NCBI GenBank assembly: GCA_003427395.1
Contig: BFEA01000279.1
Span: forward strand, 1,460,182 to 1,524,181
Source: Chara braunii
Taxonomy: Eukaryota > Streptophyta > Charophyceae > Charales > Characeae
DNA length: 64,000 bases
Direction: 5' to 3'
The notes under the pieces were generated by a model, which made no database searches, had not been told where the DNA came from, and was given only the letters and a program-made list of their open reading frames with translations. Below are positions 12,328-22,312 of this stretch, in pieces. Position 1 is the stretch's first letter; each line of letters begins with the position of its first letter. A program made the position numbers and the translations under genes.

Positions 12328-12595
12328 CTAGGCTACCAACCGGGTGGCTAGCCCGTGCAAGGATCAGGGAAGGTCCCAGCAAAAAAAAAAAAAAAAAAAA
12401 AAAGTCCAAAACATCCGAAAAAAAACTATGTTATGTAGAAAAATAAACTGAAGAACTTTTGCCTCAGGGTCCCATCGGAACTCTTCACCAAATTTAGAAA
12501 AAAAAATAAATAAAAAAAATAATTTTATTTTTTTATTTTTTTTTAATTTTTTTGGCCCGGCGGGGCAAGTGACCCCAGACCACTCGGGTAGCCTA
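12328..12595. mobile_element. hAT-like MITE, 268 bp, TAGGCTACC ends
   Basis: Termini are ctaggctacc and ggtagccta, an inverted pair. ggatttttt lies on both sides (12319-12327, 12596-12604), compatible with an 8-9 bp TSD, but it is low complexity and therefore weak. The interior has the family core aacttttgcctcagggtc at about 12453 and long A/T runs. It is non-coding. Confidence 0.6.
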
Positions 12596-12759
12596 GGATT
12601 TTTTGGATTTTTTTCTTTTTCTTTTTTTTGGTTGGGACCTTCCCTGGTCCTCCCACGGCCGTACCGCCTAGGAAAATAGGGTGACCCGGGTGGACTGACT
12701 GGTTAATCTAGATAATATCCATATTTCAAGAATTGAAATTAAATTTTATTTTAAACTAC

Positions 12760-13080
12760 GTTGCATAGAGTATATGTACAAGGTCTTTCCGTACGTAACG
12801 TTCACGTAATATCTATATGAGAACCTGTATGGAAACTTGTACGCAAAAAAAAAAACCCAAAGTCGTCAAAAAAATCCGAAAAACAAATATGTGATGCAAT
12901 AGCACAAAACAAGCAACATTTGGCCGAACATCATCTTCAAATTCTTATTAGAATTTTAGAAAAAAAATAAAAACACTATCGGATTAAAAAAATAATAATA
13001 CTAAAACTCGTACGGGGCCCCTAACGTACGAGAAGCGCACGAGTACGAATCCGTACTCGTACGAGGGTGCGTATAAGTGG
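12760..13080. mobile_element. hAT-like MITE with CGTACGAG-type ends
   Basis: The left part (12765-12845) repeats tgtac/gtacg words. The right part (13005-13072) is dense in cgtacgag/ctcgtacg. Between them the family core is recognisable (aagcaacatttggcc at about 12930). Exact ends and TSD were not resolved. Confidence 0.5.
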
Positions 13081-13129
13081 CAACTCAGATTTAAAAAAAT
13101 GTCAGCCTATTTCTAGAGTAATCCGTCTT

Positions 13130-13510
13130 ACTTGATAATTTTCCTTCTAAGAATGTGGCATATTTTTTTATTTGAACTGCATAGTAGAGATAAATTGTAA
13201 GTCTGGATGAGTTCCTCAAATATTTTAATTGGATCATCATTTGATTATAAAGAGTTCCTGTCAGAAATATGTCAATCCAATATGATTTAGAAGATATCTG
13301 TTATAGTACGATGAAAATTTAATCAAGGCATTTCATAAACTCGCCCAGACTTTCATTCCATCTCCAACAAATAAATGTAAATTGGATGGGGAAACTAATT
13401 TTTAGATAGAAACTTATCAAATAAAATAGAAATTTTTAGAATTGAAAGAACATTGGAATGATAATTTCTGAATATGAATATTTTTTTTTAAAATAAAATA
13501 TTTTTTCATC
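13130..13510. mobile_element. Second copy of the AT-rich foldback
   Basis: cataaactcgcccagactttcattccatct near 13335-13363 and gatttagaagatatctgt correspond, inverted, to the insertion at 6572-7003. The copy is more diverged. Confidence 0.45.
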
Positions 13511-13519
13511 TTTAAAAAT

Positions 13520-14338
13520 AAATAAAGAAACTTTTAAACCATGTGGTTACTTAATGAAAACAATATTAGTGGATCCATATTTTTATTACATCATTTACAT
13601 GCTCATTTATTAGAAGAAGTGTTGGATAAATTTAATAAAAAAACCTCCATTTACAAGATTAATAAATCCTTTGTGTGAAGTTTTTTGTATTAATTGGTTA
13701 TAAGTTTTTAAGAGTTGATTACTTTTTTAACGGTCAAACTGTCTTCTATTATGCCTGATAGAGTTTCATTACACAAGCAGCAATAAGTGGAACTGTGGAT
13801 CTATCCTTTTGAGTTTGCCTTGTGAATGTTCCAAAACAATGTTTATTTGGCTGTTGTAAACCCTCCAACCGGTATTTCTTGTTTTGAACCATGTTTCAAG
13901 GAATATCATATGTTACAGGTTTATATCTGTACATACTACATTGCCTTTATGCCTTGAATTCAATTTATTTATCAGTGCAGTGTTGCGACTCAAAGGGATG
14001 TCCCTGGTTTGTTTTGTTTGGAGTTTTGGTATTCAAATAGTCAAGCAATCGACTTTATGCAAAACAATCTTATAAAAACACATGCTATTTTGGGTGAGAA
14101 ATCTTATATAAAAGGGAAAAAAATACACATAATTAGTATCAAGGAATGAGCTGATTTTATGAAAGTTATTTTAAATTTGGGCCAACAGATGAACCCTTAT
14201 TCATTAATTATGTAAGGCAAATGGATCGTGGGACACTGAAAAGAATGTTGGGGTTCAAACTCCAGATGAGTCGGTGAAAGTATGGCTAAAGTATTGGCCA
14301 CAGTCACCCCTTTTTTTAGAGTTGTGCTCAATGAATAC

Positions 14339-14340
<2 letters not shown>
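13520..14340. other. No supported gene
   Basis: AT-rich DNA. Frames are short and show no recognisable domain. Confidence 0.5.
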
Positions 14341-14343
<3 letters not shown>

Positions 14344-14405
<62 letters not shown>

Positions 14406-14408
14406 NNN

Positions 14409-14472
<64 letters not shown>

Positions 14473-14498
14473 TAGATAGATAGATAGAGAGAGAGAGA
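14344..14498. repeat. (GT)n-(GA)n microsatellite with small gap
   Basis: (GT) of about 62 bp, three N at 14406-14408, then (GA) of about 60 bp and a gata/gaga tail. The Ns suggest that assembly could not resolve the join. Confidence 0.95.
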
Positions 14499-14635
14499 CG
14501 GTGAAGAACCTGTGCAGGGGAATCAGAAGGAGCAAGTGACTTGAAGGGATAAGAACAACCAAATGCAAACAAGTGAAAAAGAACCACAACGAAAGTCATT
14601 CGAAGGGCAACTACGGTAACTACCATTGTCATCGA

Positions 14636-14848
14636 ATAGGACGCCAGGACATTCTCGCCACTTTGGGACTGGAAGTCACCCCAAATACAGCTATAATGCC
14701 CCAGGGACATTCTCGTTAGGACCTTCGGGTGAAGTAGGTAGTTCATTGGATGCCACTTTGGGACTAGACGTCACCCCAAATACAGGTATAATGACCCAGA
14801 GACATTCTCGTCAGGACTTTCGGATGAAGTAGGTAGTCCATTGGAGTT
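14636..14848 (+). repeat. Tandem duplication, period about 100 bp
   Basis: cactttgggactrgamgtcaccccaaatac, gacattctcgt and gaagtaggtagt each occur twice, about 98-100 bp apart. No gene is supported. Confidence 0.75.
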
Positions 14849-14954
14849 TGGAAATCCCGAAACCAACCTTCTTAGAATTTATGTAGACCCCCTGACCATC
14901 GTGGCACATATTAAAGCAATTCGTTTTTCACAAATCTTGTGGGTCGAGACCAGT

Positions 14955-15497
14955 TCTTTTTTTGCAAATCCTTTATTTTTTATTTATTTATTTATTTATT
15001 TTTTCCCTAAACGAGGGGCCCAGTGCCCAAGGCTCAAATTATGCAATTGAATACAAAGCGAACCCACGCCTCTTCCCATTAGGGCTGGAAGAGCCTCAGC
15101 CACTGCTCCCATACAGACAACTTCCCTATTGGATATGGAGGTAACACAGGCAAGGGGCATTGATTGCTTCCCAAATAAGGAAGGACTAACCCGGCACCAG
15201 GCGGAATCAGGCTCTGCCTTGCTCAACTTGACTAAATCTACTTGGGCCGTCGACCGCCGTCCTGCACCATACACACTGGGGGGGGAGTGGTAGCAGGGTA
15301 TACAAGTCTAATTAAATCGAAGCGCCATATCGGTATGTCATAAACCGGACCTGGCTGGCCAGATTGGTAGGTTAAAAAAAAGGGAATCATGCTAAAGATA
15401 TCTATTGGCCATACATAAACCAAACATAGCTTCTTTTCCCCGTTTCCCTTTTTTTTTTTTACTTTTGAAAGGCAACAGGCTTGAGATATCATCATTG
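14955..15497. other. Intergenic DNA with TTTA repeat, no gene
   Basis: A (TTTA)n run near 14980-15003 begins a GC-moderate segment that resembles a dispersed repeat by composition. I could not align it confidently with others. No reading frame has a recognisable domain. Confidence 0.4.
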
Positions 15498-15857
15498 TCC
15501 AGCGGCCTAGCTCAGTTGGTAAGGCAGGCAAGTGGCATTTAGGAGGTCTTGGGTTCAATCCCCATTGGCCTCATGTACCTTCTTGGGCAAGCTTGGCGCC
15601 GACCACCTAGAGATATGCCGTTGGTCCCCCCGAGTGGCATTGAGCAGAGACTGCTGATGTTCATAGGGGGAGGGGACCGGAGGGAAGGCACAGTGACTGG
15701 CCCATCGAAGAAGCTCGGTCCTGATGCTACCGGCTGACCCCTGGCCGGTATCGCCCACCTGCTGTAGCAGGTATCACACCTGCTGGTGGGTGCAGCTCTC
15801 GCATGTTCCCTCGTTGGAGGCTTGAGCACGAATGTGGCTGCTATGGGGGATAATGAC
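15498..15857 (+). mobile_element. tRNA-derived SINE, interrupted by MITE
   Basis: The head looks like a tRNA gene: A-box tagctcagttgg at 15508-15519 and B-box gggttcaatcc at 15551-15561. This is followed by a non-tRNA body. The same head occurs at 51691 (+) and 25256-25309 (-). The head lacks a convincing closed acceptor stem, so it is not called a functional tRNA. The body is cut at 15857 by the 15858-16636 MITE. The 3' remainder was not identified beyond 16645. Confidence 0.7.
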
Positions 15858-16636
15858 CAGGGTTGCCAGGCCGAACATACGGAGGCCCTTAAGCTGACCC
15901 CCGAACGTTCGGGCGTTCGGGTCCCCGTACGGGGCCCGAACCTGAAGGGGTTCGGACCCCGCAAAAAAATATTTTGGCGCCTAAATATTATTTTTCTTTT
16001 CTGAAAATTTTTCTGTGAGTTCTTTGTGATGTAAGGTATCTCCCTCTTGATTTTGAAGCCATTCTGTTCTGGCAAAAAAAAAAAAGAAAAATCGGCAAAG
16101 ATGGTGGTGTCAAATTTTGCTTTCCCACTCACTAATTTGTTTTTTCTCTCTTTCACTTTTTGTTTTTCTTTTATTTCGGGGCATGAAAAAAATTATTATT
16201 TTTTCAAACTTTATTTGTATATTCTCTAATATGTAAGATACACATATATAAATTTTCATGGCATTTGTCACAGCCGAAAAAAAATGAAAAATCACGAAAG
16301 ATGGCGGTGTCCAAAAAGTGCTCCCCCACTCAATAATTTCATTCTCGTTTTATTTTTTCTAATTTTCATTATTATTATTTATTTTTAATATTTGATTTTT
16401 ATTTCACATTTGGTAAAGAATTTGGATGTAACGTTGAGGCAAGTGTTGTTTAGTTTATTCTTCTGTATAACATATATTTTTTTATAGAGTTTTTGGATTT
16501 TTTTTTTGTTTTTTTTTTTTTTTTTTTTTTTTTGGGTCCGCGTTCGGCTGAACGGCCGAACGCGTCGAGAGGGGGTGACGAACGTTCGGGCGTTCGGGTT
16601 CGGGGGTTCGGCCCGTCCCGAACGCCGGTAACCCTG
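15858..16636. mobile_element. hAT-like MITE, 779 bp, 8-bp TSD ataatgac
   Basis: Exact 8-bp duplications ataatgac lie at 15850-15857 and 16637-16644. Ends are cagggttgccagg and cgccggtaaccctg. Subterminal GC-rich words are cgttcggg/cccgaac. The interior carries the segment with the inverted gatggtggtgtcaaa and the inverted core (gttgaggcaagtgttg near 16432). It is nearly the same length as the 11038 element (770 bp) and shares its internal blocks, so this is a subfamily. It inserted into a SINE. No coding capacity. Confidence 0.85.
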
Positions 16637-16779
16637 ATAATGACAATAAAAAAGGCCTGAAAGGCCGTCCTGTCTAGATTTGACAGGTAATTGAATTGGT
16701 TGGGCTTAAAGAATTAGCCTTAAAAAAATAAAAATAAAAAAAAATCATCATTGAACTGCCGGGTCCCGACTCCCAAGTA

Positions 16780-17215
16780 ATTCAGTTTTTTTTTTTCTTC
16801 CGTACATAATACTAATCTATTTTCTTCTCTCAATCTTTCCATGTATCGTACTCCCCATCTATCTCATCTATCTCATCCTCTCTCGACTCTAGGTATAGGT
16901 CCGAGGAACACCAACCAAGGCCCTCGCCACACCACTCTCGAAACGTGAAAAAGACAAAAATGTAGCGGGTGCATCTGGCCATGTTCTAGCGGGAAGTTCG
17001 TTCTCATTTCGCACATTTCGAGAGTGGTGTGGCGATAACCCAAACCTGGAACTCTCACCAGCGCACGGGGTAGGCTTGCAACTCTGCATCACAGCTGGGG
17101 TACGAGAGCAAGGTTTGTATCAGCCCGAAATTGGGTTTGCATTTCAGGAGATCAACGGTGCACTTCACGAGATCAACGGTGTACCAACTGAGCTAAACTT
17201 GTTCCTGGGACCTTG
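16780..17215 (-). mobile_element. tRNA-derived SINE copy, rearranged
   Basis: Read on the minus strand, the region has an A-box-like tagctcagttggtac at 17171-17186, a body with tacgagagcaagg/cacagctg and a poly-A end (T run on plus at about 16785). The body matches the minus-strand SINE at 24770-25320 (cacggggtagg and gagagcaa). It contains the Harbinger-like MITE at 16919-17040. The 24.9-kb copy supplies the empty site. Confidence 0.55.
16919..17040. mobile_element. Harbinger-like MITE, 122 bp, TSD caa
   Basis: A near-perfect foldback whose ends are ggccctcgccacaccactct and agagtggtgtggcgataacc. Flanking caa occurs at 16916-16918 and 17041-17043. It is the same family as 25466-25587, 41831-41941 and 42068-42189. 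The 3-bp duplications and GGG/GGC termini suggest a PIF/Harbinger (Tourist-like) origin. Confidence 0.8.
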
Positions 17216-17445
17216 TGTTCAGTTGAACCCAAGTCAAGGATTCCAGTCCGCCAATTCAGTTTTGGTCTTGGTTTTGGTTTTGGTTTTGATTTTGGTTTTC
17301 TCCCCCTCCCTGCCTGTCGTCCTTCCCTCGTGGCGTGGATACGTGAGCCAGACTGGAAGCCAGGTTGGCAGATCTGGAAGCCAGCGGGGAAGGGAGTCAC
17401 GTATTTTCTTACTTTCTGATGAAGTCAGCGTGAAATCAAACACAT

Positions 17446-17533
17446 TTACCTTTCTCGGCCTTTTGGCTAAGACTAAGTGTAGTATCTGTTCTGATCAGTT
17501 TAACATCTGATCTGTGGTCCATCGGGCCACTCT
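17446..17533 (+). pseudogene. U2 snRNA-derived sequence, 3'-truncated, A-rich tail
   Basis: ttacctttctcggccttttg at the start and gtgtagtatctgttctgatc farther on reproduce the 5' end of U2 snRNA (stem-loop I and branch-point recognition region). gtggtccatcgggccac gives stem-loop IIa. The start (TTACCTTTCTCGG) is closer to plant U2 (ATACC...) than to animal U2. It then switches to an A-rich tail. The Sm site and stem-loops III-IV are missing, and no snRNA promoter was recognised, so it is a retroposed fragment. Confidence 0.85.
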
Positions 17534-17595
17534 TTGAAAAAAAGAAAAAAAGAAAAAAAAAACAAGAAAAAAAAAAACCTAATAGGCATGCGTCA

Positions 17596-17679
17596 TGTCT
17601 AATGATGTCTGGAACCTTCTGCTGGTCTTTGCTGCAGTGGTCATGCTCAGTCAAAAAAAAAAAAAAAAAAAAAAAAAAG
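17596..17679 (+). repeat. Short unidentified segment with A24 tail
   Basis: About 60 bp, aatgatgtctgg through catgctcagtc, ends in an A run of about 24 at 17655-17679. It follows the U2 fragment and has the look of another retroposed RNA, but I do not recognise the RNA. Confidence 0.35.
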
Positions 17680-17964
17680 CACGCCATTCTTCTGGACGTT
17701 ACAACGTTCTGCCGATCTCGAATAATGATCCATGCTTGAGATTCTATCTACCCGCGTCGCAAATCGACGGCCGTCGCTGTTATTCCCGCTCTTCTTTTCC
17801 TTTCGGGGGTCGACTGGCGGCATGAAAAGTCGGGTCTGACACGAATGGTACATACCATAAATAGATACCTTCTCTCGTTGGTGCAACAATAGATAGAACT
17901 CGGTTGTTTGGGTTTCTTCCTTCGTTGGTGCGGCGATAGAAAGAACTCAGTTGTTTGGGTTTTC

Positions 17965-18085
17965 TTTAGGCTAACTGGCGTGGGGTTTTTAAGGCTAACT
18001 GGCGTAGAAGGTGTGGGGTTTGAGGCTAACTGGCGTAGAAGGCGTGGGATTTTTGAGGCTAACTGTCGTAGAAGGCGTTCTCGCC
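17965..18085 (+). repeat. Minisatellite, about 32-bp unit, four copies
   Basis: ggctaactggcgtagaagg recurs four times with spacers containing gtgggattttt. The unit is within the region upstream of the gene at 18999. Function unknown. Confidence 0.85.
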
Positions 18086-18474
18086 GCGGGGATGAAGGGG
18101 ACGCGAGTGTAAGCAAGGCGTGACCAGCAGGAGGGAGAGTGAGGAGAGAGCGTCCGAGGTCATATCTCTTTCCGGCTTGCGATGTTTTCTAGTCTGATTA
18201 CTTTGCTTGTGTCTTCCCTCGGCGATGCAGACTAGCAGGCGGTGAAGCCGAGGATAGTAGCGAGCCTGGCTTTTCTTCTTTGCTGAAATCTTGCTTTTCT
18301 TTCCTTTTGTTCGTTCAATTTCTTAGGTAGAGGCTTATCTTTCTGCACTCAACGGAGGCCAACACACGAGTTGACGTTGACCGGGACTCAAATTGCAGTT
18401 GAATTCCCTGGAGTGAGTGTTTTGTCGGCGGGCAGCTTCGGAGCAGAGGCAGAGTTTCCTGCCATAGCCGATCG

Positions 18475-18985
18475 TCAGACGTCTTGAGGAGCAGAAAGAG
18501 GTGTCACATCTGCTGCTGCTGCTGCTGCTGCCTCTCCTCCGGCGCTGCGACGCTGCGAGTGGTTTCTTGAGGTCCGTCTCGTGAACGTGATTGAACGCTG
18601 ACCGACGATCTTGAGGAGCACAAAGAGTTGTCACATCTGCTGCTAGTCCGCCGGTGCGAGTGGTTCTTGAGGAGCAGAAAGAGGTGTCACATCTGCTGCT
18701 GCTGCTGCTCCTCCGTCGCTGCGACGCTGCAAGTGGTTTCTTGAGGTACGTCTTGTGAACCGGGAGATCGTTAACGTGATTGGACGCTGACCGACGATCT
18801 TGAGGAGCAGAAAGAGTTGTCACATCTGCTGGTGCTGCCTGCTAGTCCGGCGGTGCGAGTGGTTTCTTGAGGTCCGTCTTGTGAACCGGGAGTCTTTGTG
18901 AACGTCATTGGGCGACCGACGTTGTGATCATCGAGTGTTGTCTCGTAGACGTGATTGGACGCTGACCGACGTTGTGATATAGTGT
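18475..18985 (+). repeat. CTG-containing tandem repeats in leader of 18999 gene
   Basis: Several imperfect units contain gatcttgaggagcagaaag, gtgtcacatctgctg with (CTG)2-7, gacgctgcgagtggtttc and gaacgtgattg. Units start at about 18477, 18607, 18665, 18797 and 18940. They end 14-20 bp before the ATG of the 555-aa gene, so they probably form its promoter or 5' leader. The CTG tract varies from copy to copy, indicating length polymorphism. Confidence 0.85.
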
Positions 18986-18998
18986 TGGCTCGTACAGG

Positions 18999-20666
18999 AT
19001 GGCCGCAAACGTGTGGGATGAAAGGGAGAGGATGTACTACACTGACGTTGGGCTTGCTGGCGGCATGTCCACAGGGATGGAGGGGAAGGACCGTTTGGAA
19101 GCTGGTATTGGCGAGCAACTGAGGCAGGGGGAGGTGGTCGACGCCCAAGGCGTAGAAGCTGAACGGGCGTATTACGGCAAAGTGGGGGGCGGCGATCGCG
19201 TGGGTGCAGCTGAAGGGGGGATCATGAACGGCAAGGATTGGGTGCGGGACAAAGACCAGGGACTGCCGGGAGATGAGGTCTATAGGAGGGAGGAGACATA
19301 TTACGTCGGCGGCGGTGAGGGACGGCAGCAGCGTGAGCGTGTCGGCATTTTCGAGGGCGAGGGACGGCGTGATCGAGTCGGCGTTTATGGAGGAGGTATG
19401 GAGGGGAAAGGTCGAGTTGAGATGGGAGAGAGAGAGGGTTTTGTTGCAATTGACGACGAGCTGAGGAGAGAGAAGCTGTACTACTCTGGCATAGAAGACC
19501 GTTCTGCTTATGGGAGGAGGAGGGAATGGCAGGGAGCTGAAGATTGGTCGAAAGATCGAGAGCGGGAGTATCGACGGTGGCGGGGCAGCACTGCAGAGCG
19601 AAGCGTCCTTCTCAACGACGAGGACCTGGTGCGCGCCAGAAAGACCGTCGAGGAGCGTCTTCGAGAGCTTAAGAGGGGTTCCGTTAGAGAGGAGAGGGTG
19701 TGTTTTAACGTCCCGATGAAGGACAAGATTATCGGATTGGAAGAGAGGACGCTGCTGGTGCCCGTTCCGCCGTATGGCGATGTGGACGTGGGGGGCGTGG
19801 TGGAGGCGGAAGCGAGGCGGTTGCGCTTGCAAGCGCTCAAGGACGAGATCGACATCAGAGTGGAGTCGTACAAGGCGGCGGAGCGCAGCAAGGCGGAGGC
19901 GTGGATGGCCCTCGCGCAGGCCCAGGCCGTAGCGGAGGAGTGCTTGTCGGACCTGGAGGCGCTGGAGATCCGCCGCTTCGCGGAAGCCAAAGGGCAAGCC
20001 ATCATCGATGCCGCGGAGAGAGAGAAGATGCGGAGGTTGCGCACTGCGAGAGAGAAGGCGGAGAACGATATCATCACGGCGGAAGCGCTCAAGGGGAAGC
20101 GGATGGGCGACGCTTCGCAGAGGGTGGCGGAGATCTTGAGGAAAGCGGAAGATCTTTCCAACTATGATTTGGATTTCGAGGTCAGGGTAATCCGCCGACT
20201 CACGCGGCGCGCAGCGACGGAGATGAGCAGCGCAGACGCGGCTGTACGTGCAGGCGGGTTTGGTGATTTGTCCGGTTTGCGAGAATACCCCGCGAAAGCG
20301 GAGCCGGTGCGCACAGATGTGCCCGCTTCCCCCCGCACCACGGTCGAGGCGCTGCGTGTCGGTCGGCCAGCTGCCCACTCCAGGTCATCTTCAGTCTCAG
20401 AAACCCCGAAGGATATGTCTGGGCGATCGCCACGTGGCGTTCGGCAGTCTGTTACGACCCTCGGGCCCACAGGACTTCAGGAGATGACGACCGGTCCTGT
20501 GACGGGCGACCTGTACGGCAAAGGCACACCGATGGAACGACCGGTCGTCCTGGGAGGGGGCGAAACGCAATCTGAATCAGTCGAGGCTCTTCCATCCCCT
20601 GCGAGGGAGAAGAAGAGAGGGGGATTTGCGAGGAAGATTAAGGAGGTCGTCAAGAACACCATCTAA
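18999..20666 (+). CDS. 555-aa charged coiled-coil protein, intronless
   Basis: A single open frame from ATG to TAA, GC-rich with strong G/C third positions, unlike the surrounding AT-rich DNA. I do not recognise the family. Residues 1-165 contain four degenerate repeats of about 45 residues, each with a paired tyrosine (YY at 13, 58, 101, 161). A following M(E/N)GK motif occurs after the first three (27, 76, 134). Residues about 200-400 are rich in E, A, R, K with heptad-like spacing and are predicted helical or coiled coil. Residues about 410-530 are Ser/Thr/Pro-rich and probably disordered. The C-terminus is basic (REKKRGGFARKIKEVVKNTI) and could bind membranes or nucleic acid. There is no signal peptide or transmembrane segment. 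The start is the first ATG after the leader repeats. The last 55 or so codons are duplicated downstream. A stress, LEA-like or cytoskeletal role would be speculation. Confidence 0.75.
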   Translation: MAANVWDERERMYYTDVGLAGGMSTGMEGKDRLEAGIGEQLRQGEVVDAQGVEAERAYYGKVGGGDRVGAAEGGIMNGKDWVRDKDQGLPGDEVYRREETYYVGGGEGRQQRERVGIFEGEGRRDRVGVYGGGMEGKGRVEMGEREGFVAIDDELRREKLYYSGIEDRSAYGRRREWQGAEDWSKDREREYRRWRGSTAERSVLLNDEDLVRARKTVEERLRELKRGSVREERVCFNVPMKDKIIGLEERTLLVPVPPYGDVDVGGVVEAEARRLRLQALKDEIDIRVESYKAAERSKAEAWMALAQAQAVAEECLSDLEALEIRRFAEAKGQAIIDAAEREKMRRLRTAREKAENDIITAEALKGKRMGDASQRVAEILRKAEDLSNYDLDFEVRVIRRLTRRAATEMSSADAAVRAGGFGDLSGLREYPAKAEPVRTDVPASPRTTVEALRVGRPAAHSRSSSVSETPKDMSGRSPRGVRQSVTTLGPTGLQEMTTGPVTGDLYGKGTPMERPVVLGGGETQSESVEALPSPAREKKRGGFARKIKEVVKNTI

Positions 20667-20687
20667 GGTGTTCTGAGTCGACCGCGA

Positions 20688-20905
20688 CCAGTACGGCAAA
20701 GACGCACCGATGGAGCGATCGGTCGTCCTGGGAGCAAACGAAACGCAATCTGAATCAGTTGAGGCTCTTCCATCCCCTGCGAGGGAGAAGAAGAGTGGGG
20801 ATTAGCGAGGAAGATTAAGCAAGTCGTCAAGAACATCATCTATAAGGTGTTTAGCGAGGAAGATTAAGCAAGTCGTCAAGAACATCATCTATAAGGTGTT
20901 CTGAG
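20688..20905 (+). pseudogene. Tandem duplicate of the 3' end of the 555-aa gene
   Basis: 20688-20845 repeats 20505-20690 (gacctgtacggcaaaggcac / gaccagtacggcaaagacgc, then gaggctcttccatcccctgc in both). An inner unit of about 50 bp with gaggaagattaagcaagtcg is repeated again at 20850-20900. The duplicate carries an early stop (ggggattag) and lacks a start, so it is a fragment, probably in the 3' flank of the gene. Confidence 0.85.
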
Positions 20906-21044
20906 TCGGCCGCACCGAGCCGACCTGGTTCTTTCTGAGTGATTGATTCTTTGTGCTCGACAATCTGGAAGAAGTGTAGCCTTGATTGGTAGGTGAGAGA
21001 AGTAGACAGCATCGGGTCAACGTAGTCTTTGACTGATTGCGTCG

Positions 21045-21359
21045 TTGTTTTGTCTACCGGAAAGTGTAATCATAGCATGTTTGTGTGGAGGGTGGCTGTT
21101 GAAGCTGTTGAGAGTCGTCGATCTCTTAATCGCCTGTACACGTGTCGGTTATCCCTTTCGCGCGATGGCTGAGATCGTTTCCATGTACAGGAAGGCGTCT
21201 TTGTACATCATAGCATGTTTGTGGGGACGGCGGCTGTCGAAGCTGTTGAGAGTCGTCGATCTCTTAATCGCATGTACACATGTCGGTTATCCCTTTCACG
21301 CGATGGCTGAGATCGTTTCCATGTCCAGGAAGGCGTCTTTGTACAGTCCCATTACTTGA
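21045..21359 (+). CDS. Possible 104-aa ORF of two 46-aa repeats
   Basis: DNA at 21071-21208 and 21209-21346 is a tandem duplication of 138 bp (46 codons), so the frame is kept. The translation repeats LLKLLRVVDLLIACT / LSKLLRVVDLLIACT and AEIVSMYRKASLY / AEIVSMSRKASLY. It is moderately hydrophobic. It may be chance that noncoding flank of the 18999 gene remained open. No family recognised. Confidence 0.3.
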   Translation: MFCLPESVIIACLCGGWLLKLLRVVDLLIACTRVGYPFRAMAEIVSMYRKASLYIIACLWGRRLSKLLRVVDLLIACTHVGYPFHAMAEIVSMSRKASLYSPIT

Positions 21360-21399
21360 CGGCATGGTCGGTGTTCCATGAACTGAAAAAGCAGGATAT

Positions 21400-22040
21400 G
21401 GATTTTAGACAACTGTGTACTATAAATGATGATAATGATGATGATATGTCGATCAGAAGTCTATTCTTCAGAGCCCACTTAGCTTTGTCACAACGTGAGC
21501 CATCACAGAATCCCCGTCGTGATCCAGGCGGGCTTCGAGCTTTGTTTGAAGAGCTTTCAAGATGTGTTGTCATGCTGGGAGCGTGTGAGAGAGGCATGCG
21601 TACGTAGAGGGAATCGGGGAAACGGCATGTTGATTGACCGAGTGGGGATAGAACAAACAATATCATTTAGAATGATTGATTGAATCTGATATTAACCTGG
21701 TTTATGTCCGTAGATGTGTGTGGGAGAGGAGGAGAATATAAAAGAGACTTCAGGTCTGAAGACGTGTCTCGGGGAGTTGAGGGGGATATCAGGGTGTGTG
21801 AGGCATTCGTACAGCGAATTGAGGGAATGGCACGTCGATTGACAGGGAATTGAGGGAATGGCACGTTGATCGATTGCTTCGTGGACTTTTTTCTCTGTGG
21901 ATGTGTGTATGGTGGAGAAGAGAGGGTTAGGATAGATTTTGACGTGTCGATACTGTGCAACAGAGAACGTATGACGTCTTACCCTCTTGTGTTCTATGGT
22001 GCGTGACAGAACACATGCACTATAAGCTGCGCGGGGCATT
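21400..22040. other. No supported gene
   Basis: Contains short tandem words (gattgagggaatggcacgt twice near 21822-21866) and a (GAT)n patch near 21428. No frame is convincing. Confidence 0.5.
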
Positions 22041-22047
22041 CCGCAAA

Positions 22048-22312
22048 TTGATCAGTGATGGGCAAGGGACTTACCATAAATTTAGAGTGCTTGGATATGG
22101 CAGGACGTTGTTTTTTACGTCAAGCACAAGAGTTTTAGTGATGGGCAAGTGACTGATCATAATTTCGGAGTGATTGGATATCGCAGGACGTTGATTTTAC
22201 GTAAAGCACAAAGTGATGGGCAAGTGACTGATCATAATTCCGGATTGATTGGATATGGAGTGATTGCATATGGCAGGACGTTGGTTTTACGTCAAGCACA
22301 ACAGTTTTTCTC
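22048..22312 (+). repeat. Tandem repeat, three units of about 75-90 bp
   Basis: gtgatgggcaagtgactgat / gtgatgggcaagggacttac starts units at about 22049, 22138 and 22211. Each contains gattggatat or cttggatatg, gcaggacgttg and acgtcaagcacaa. Noncoding. Confidence 0.85.

Noticed and set aside
15498-15575. tRNA gene
   Set aside because: A and B boxes are good but the acceptor stem does not close, and the same head recurs with a SINE body at 25256-25309 and 51691.
17446-17533. Functional U2 snRNA gene
   Set aside because: The 3' half and Sm site are missing, an A-rich tail follows, and no snRNA promoter element was recognised.
18771-20378. 535-codon open frame antisense to the 555-aa gene
   Set aside because: It is the mirror of a strongly G/C-ending codon pattern on the plus strand, begins inside leader repeats, and has no domain. 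The plus frame has the ATG after the leader and a coiled-coil pattern.
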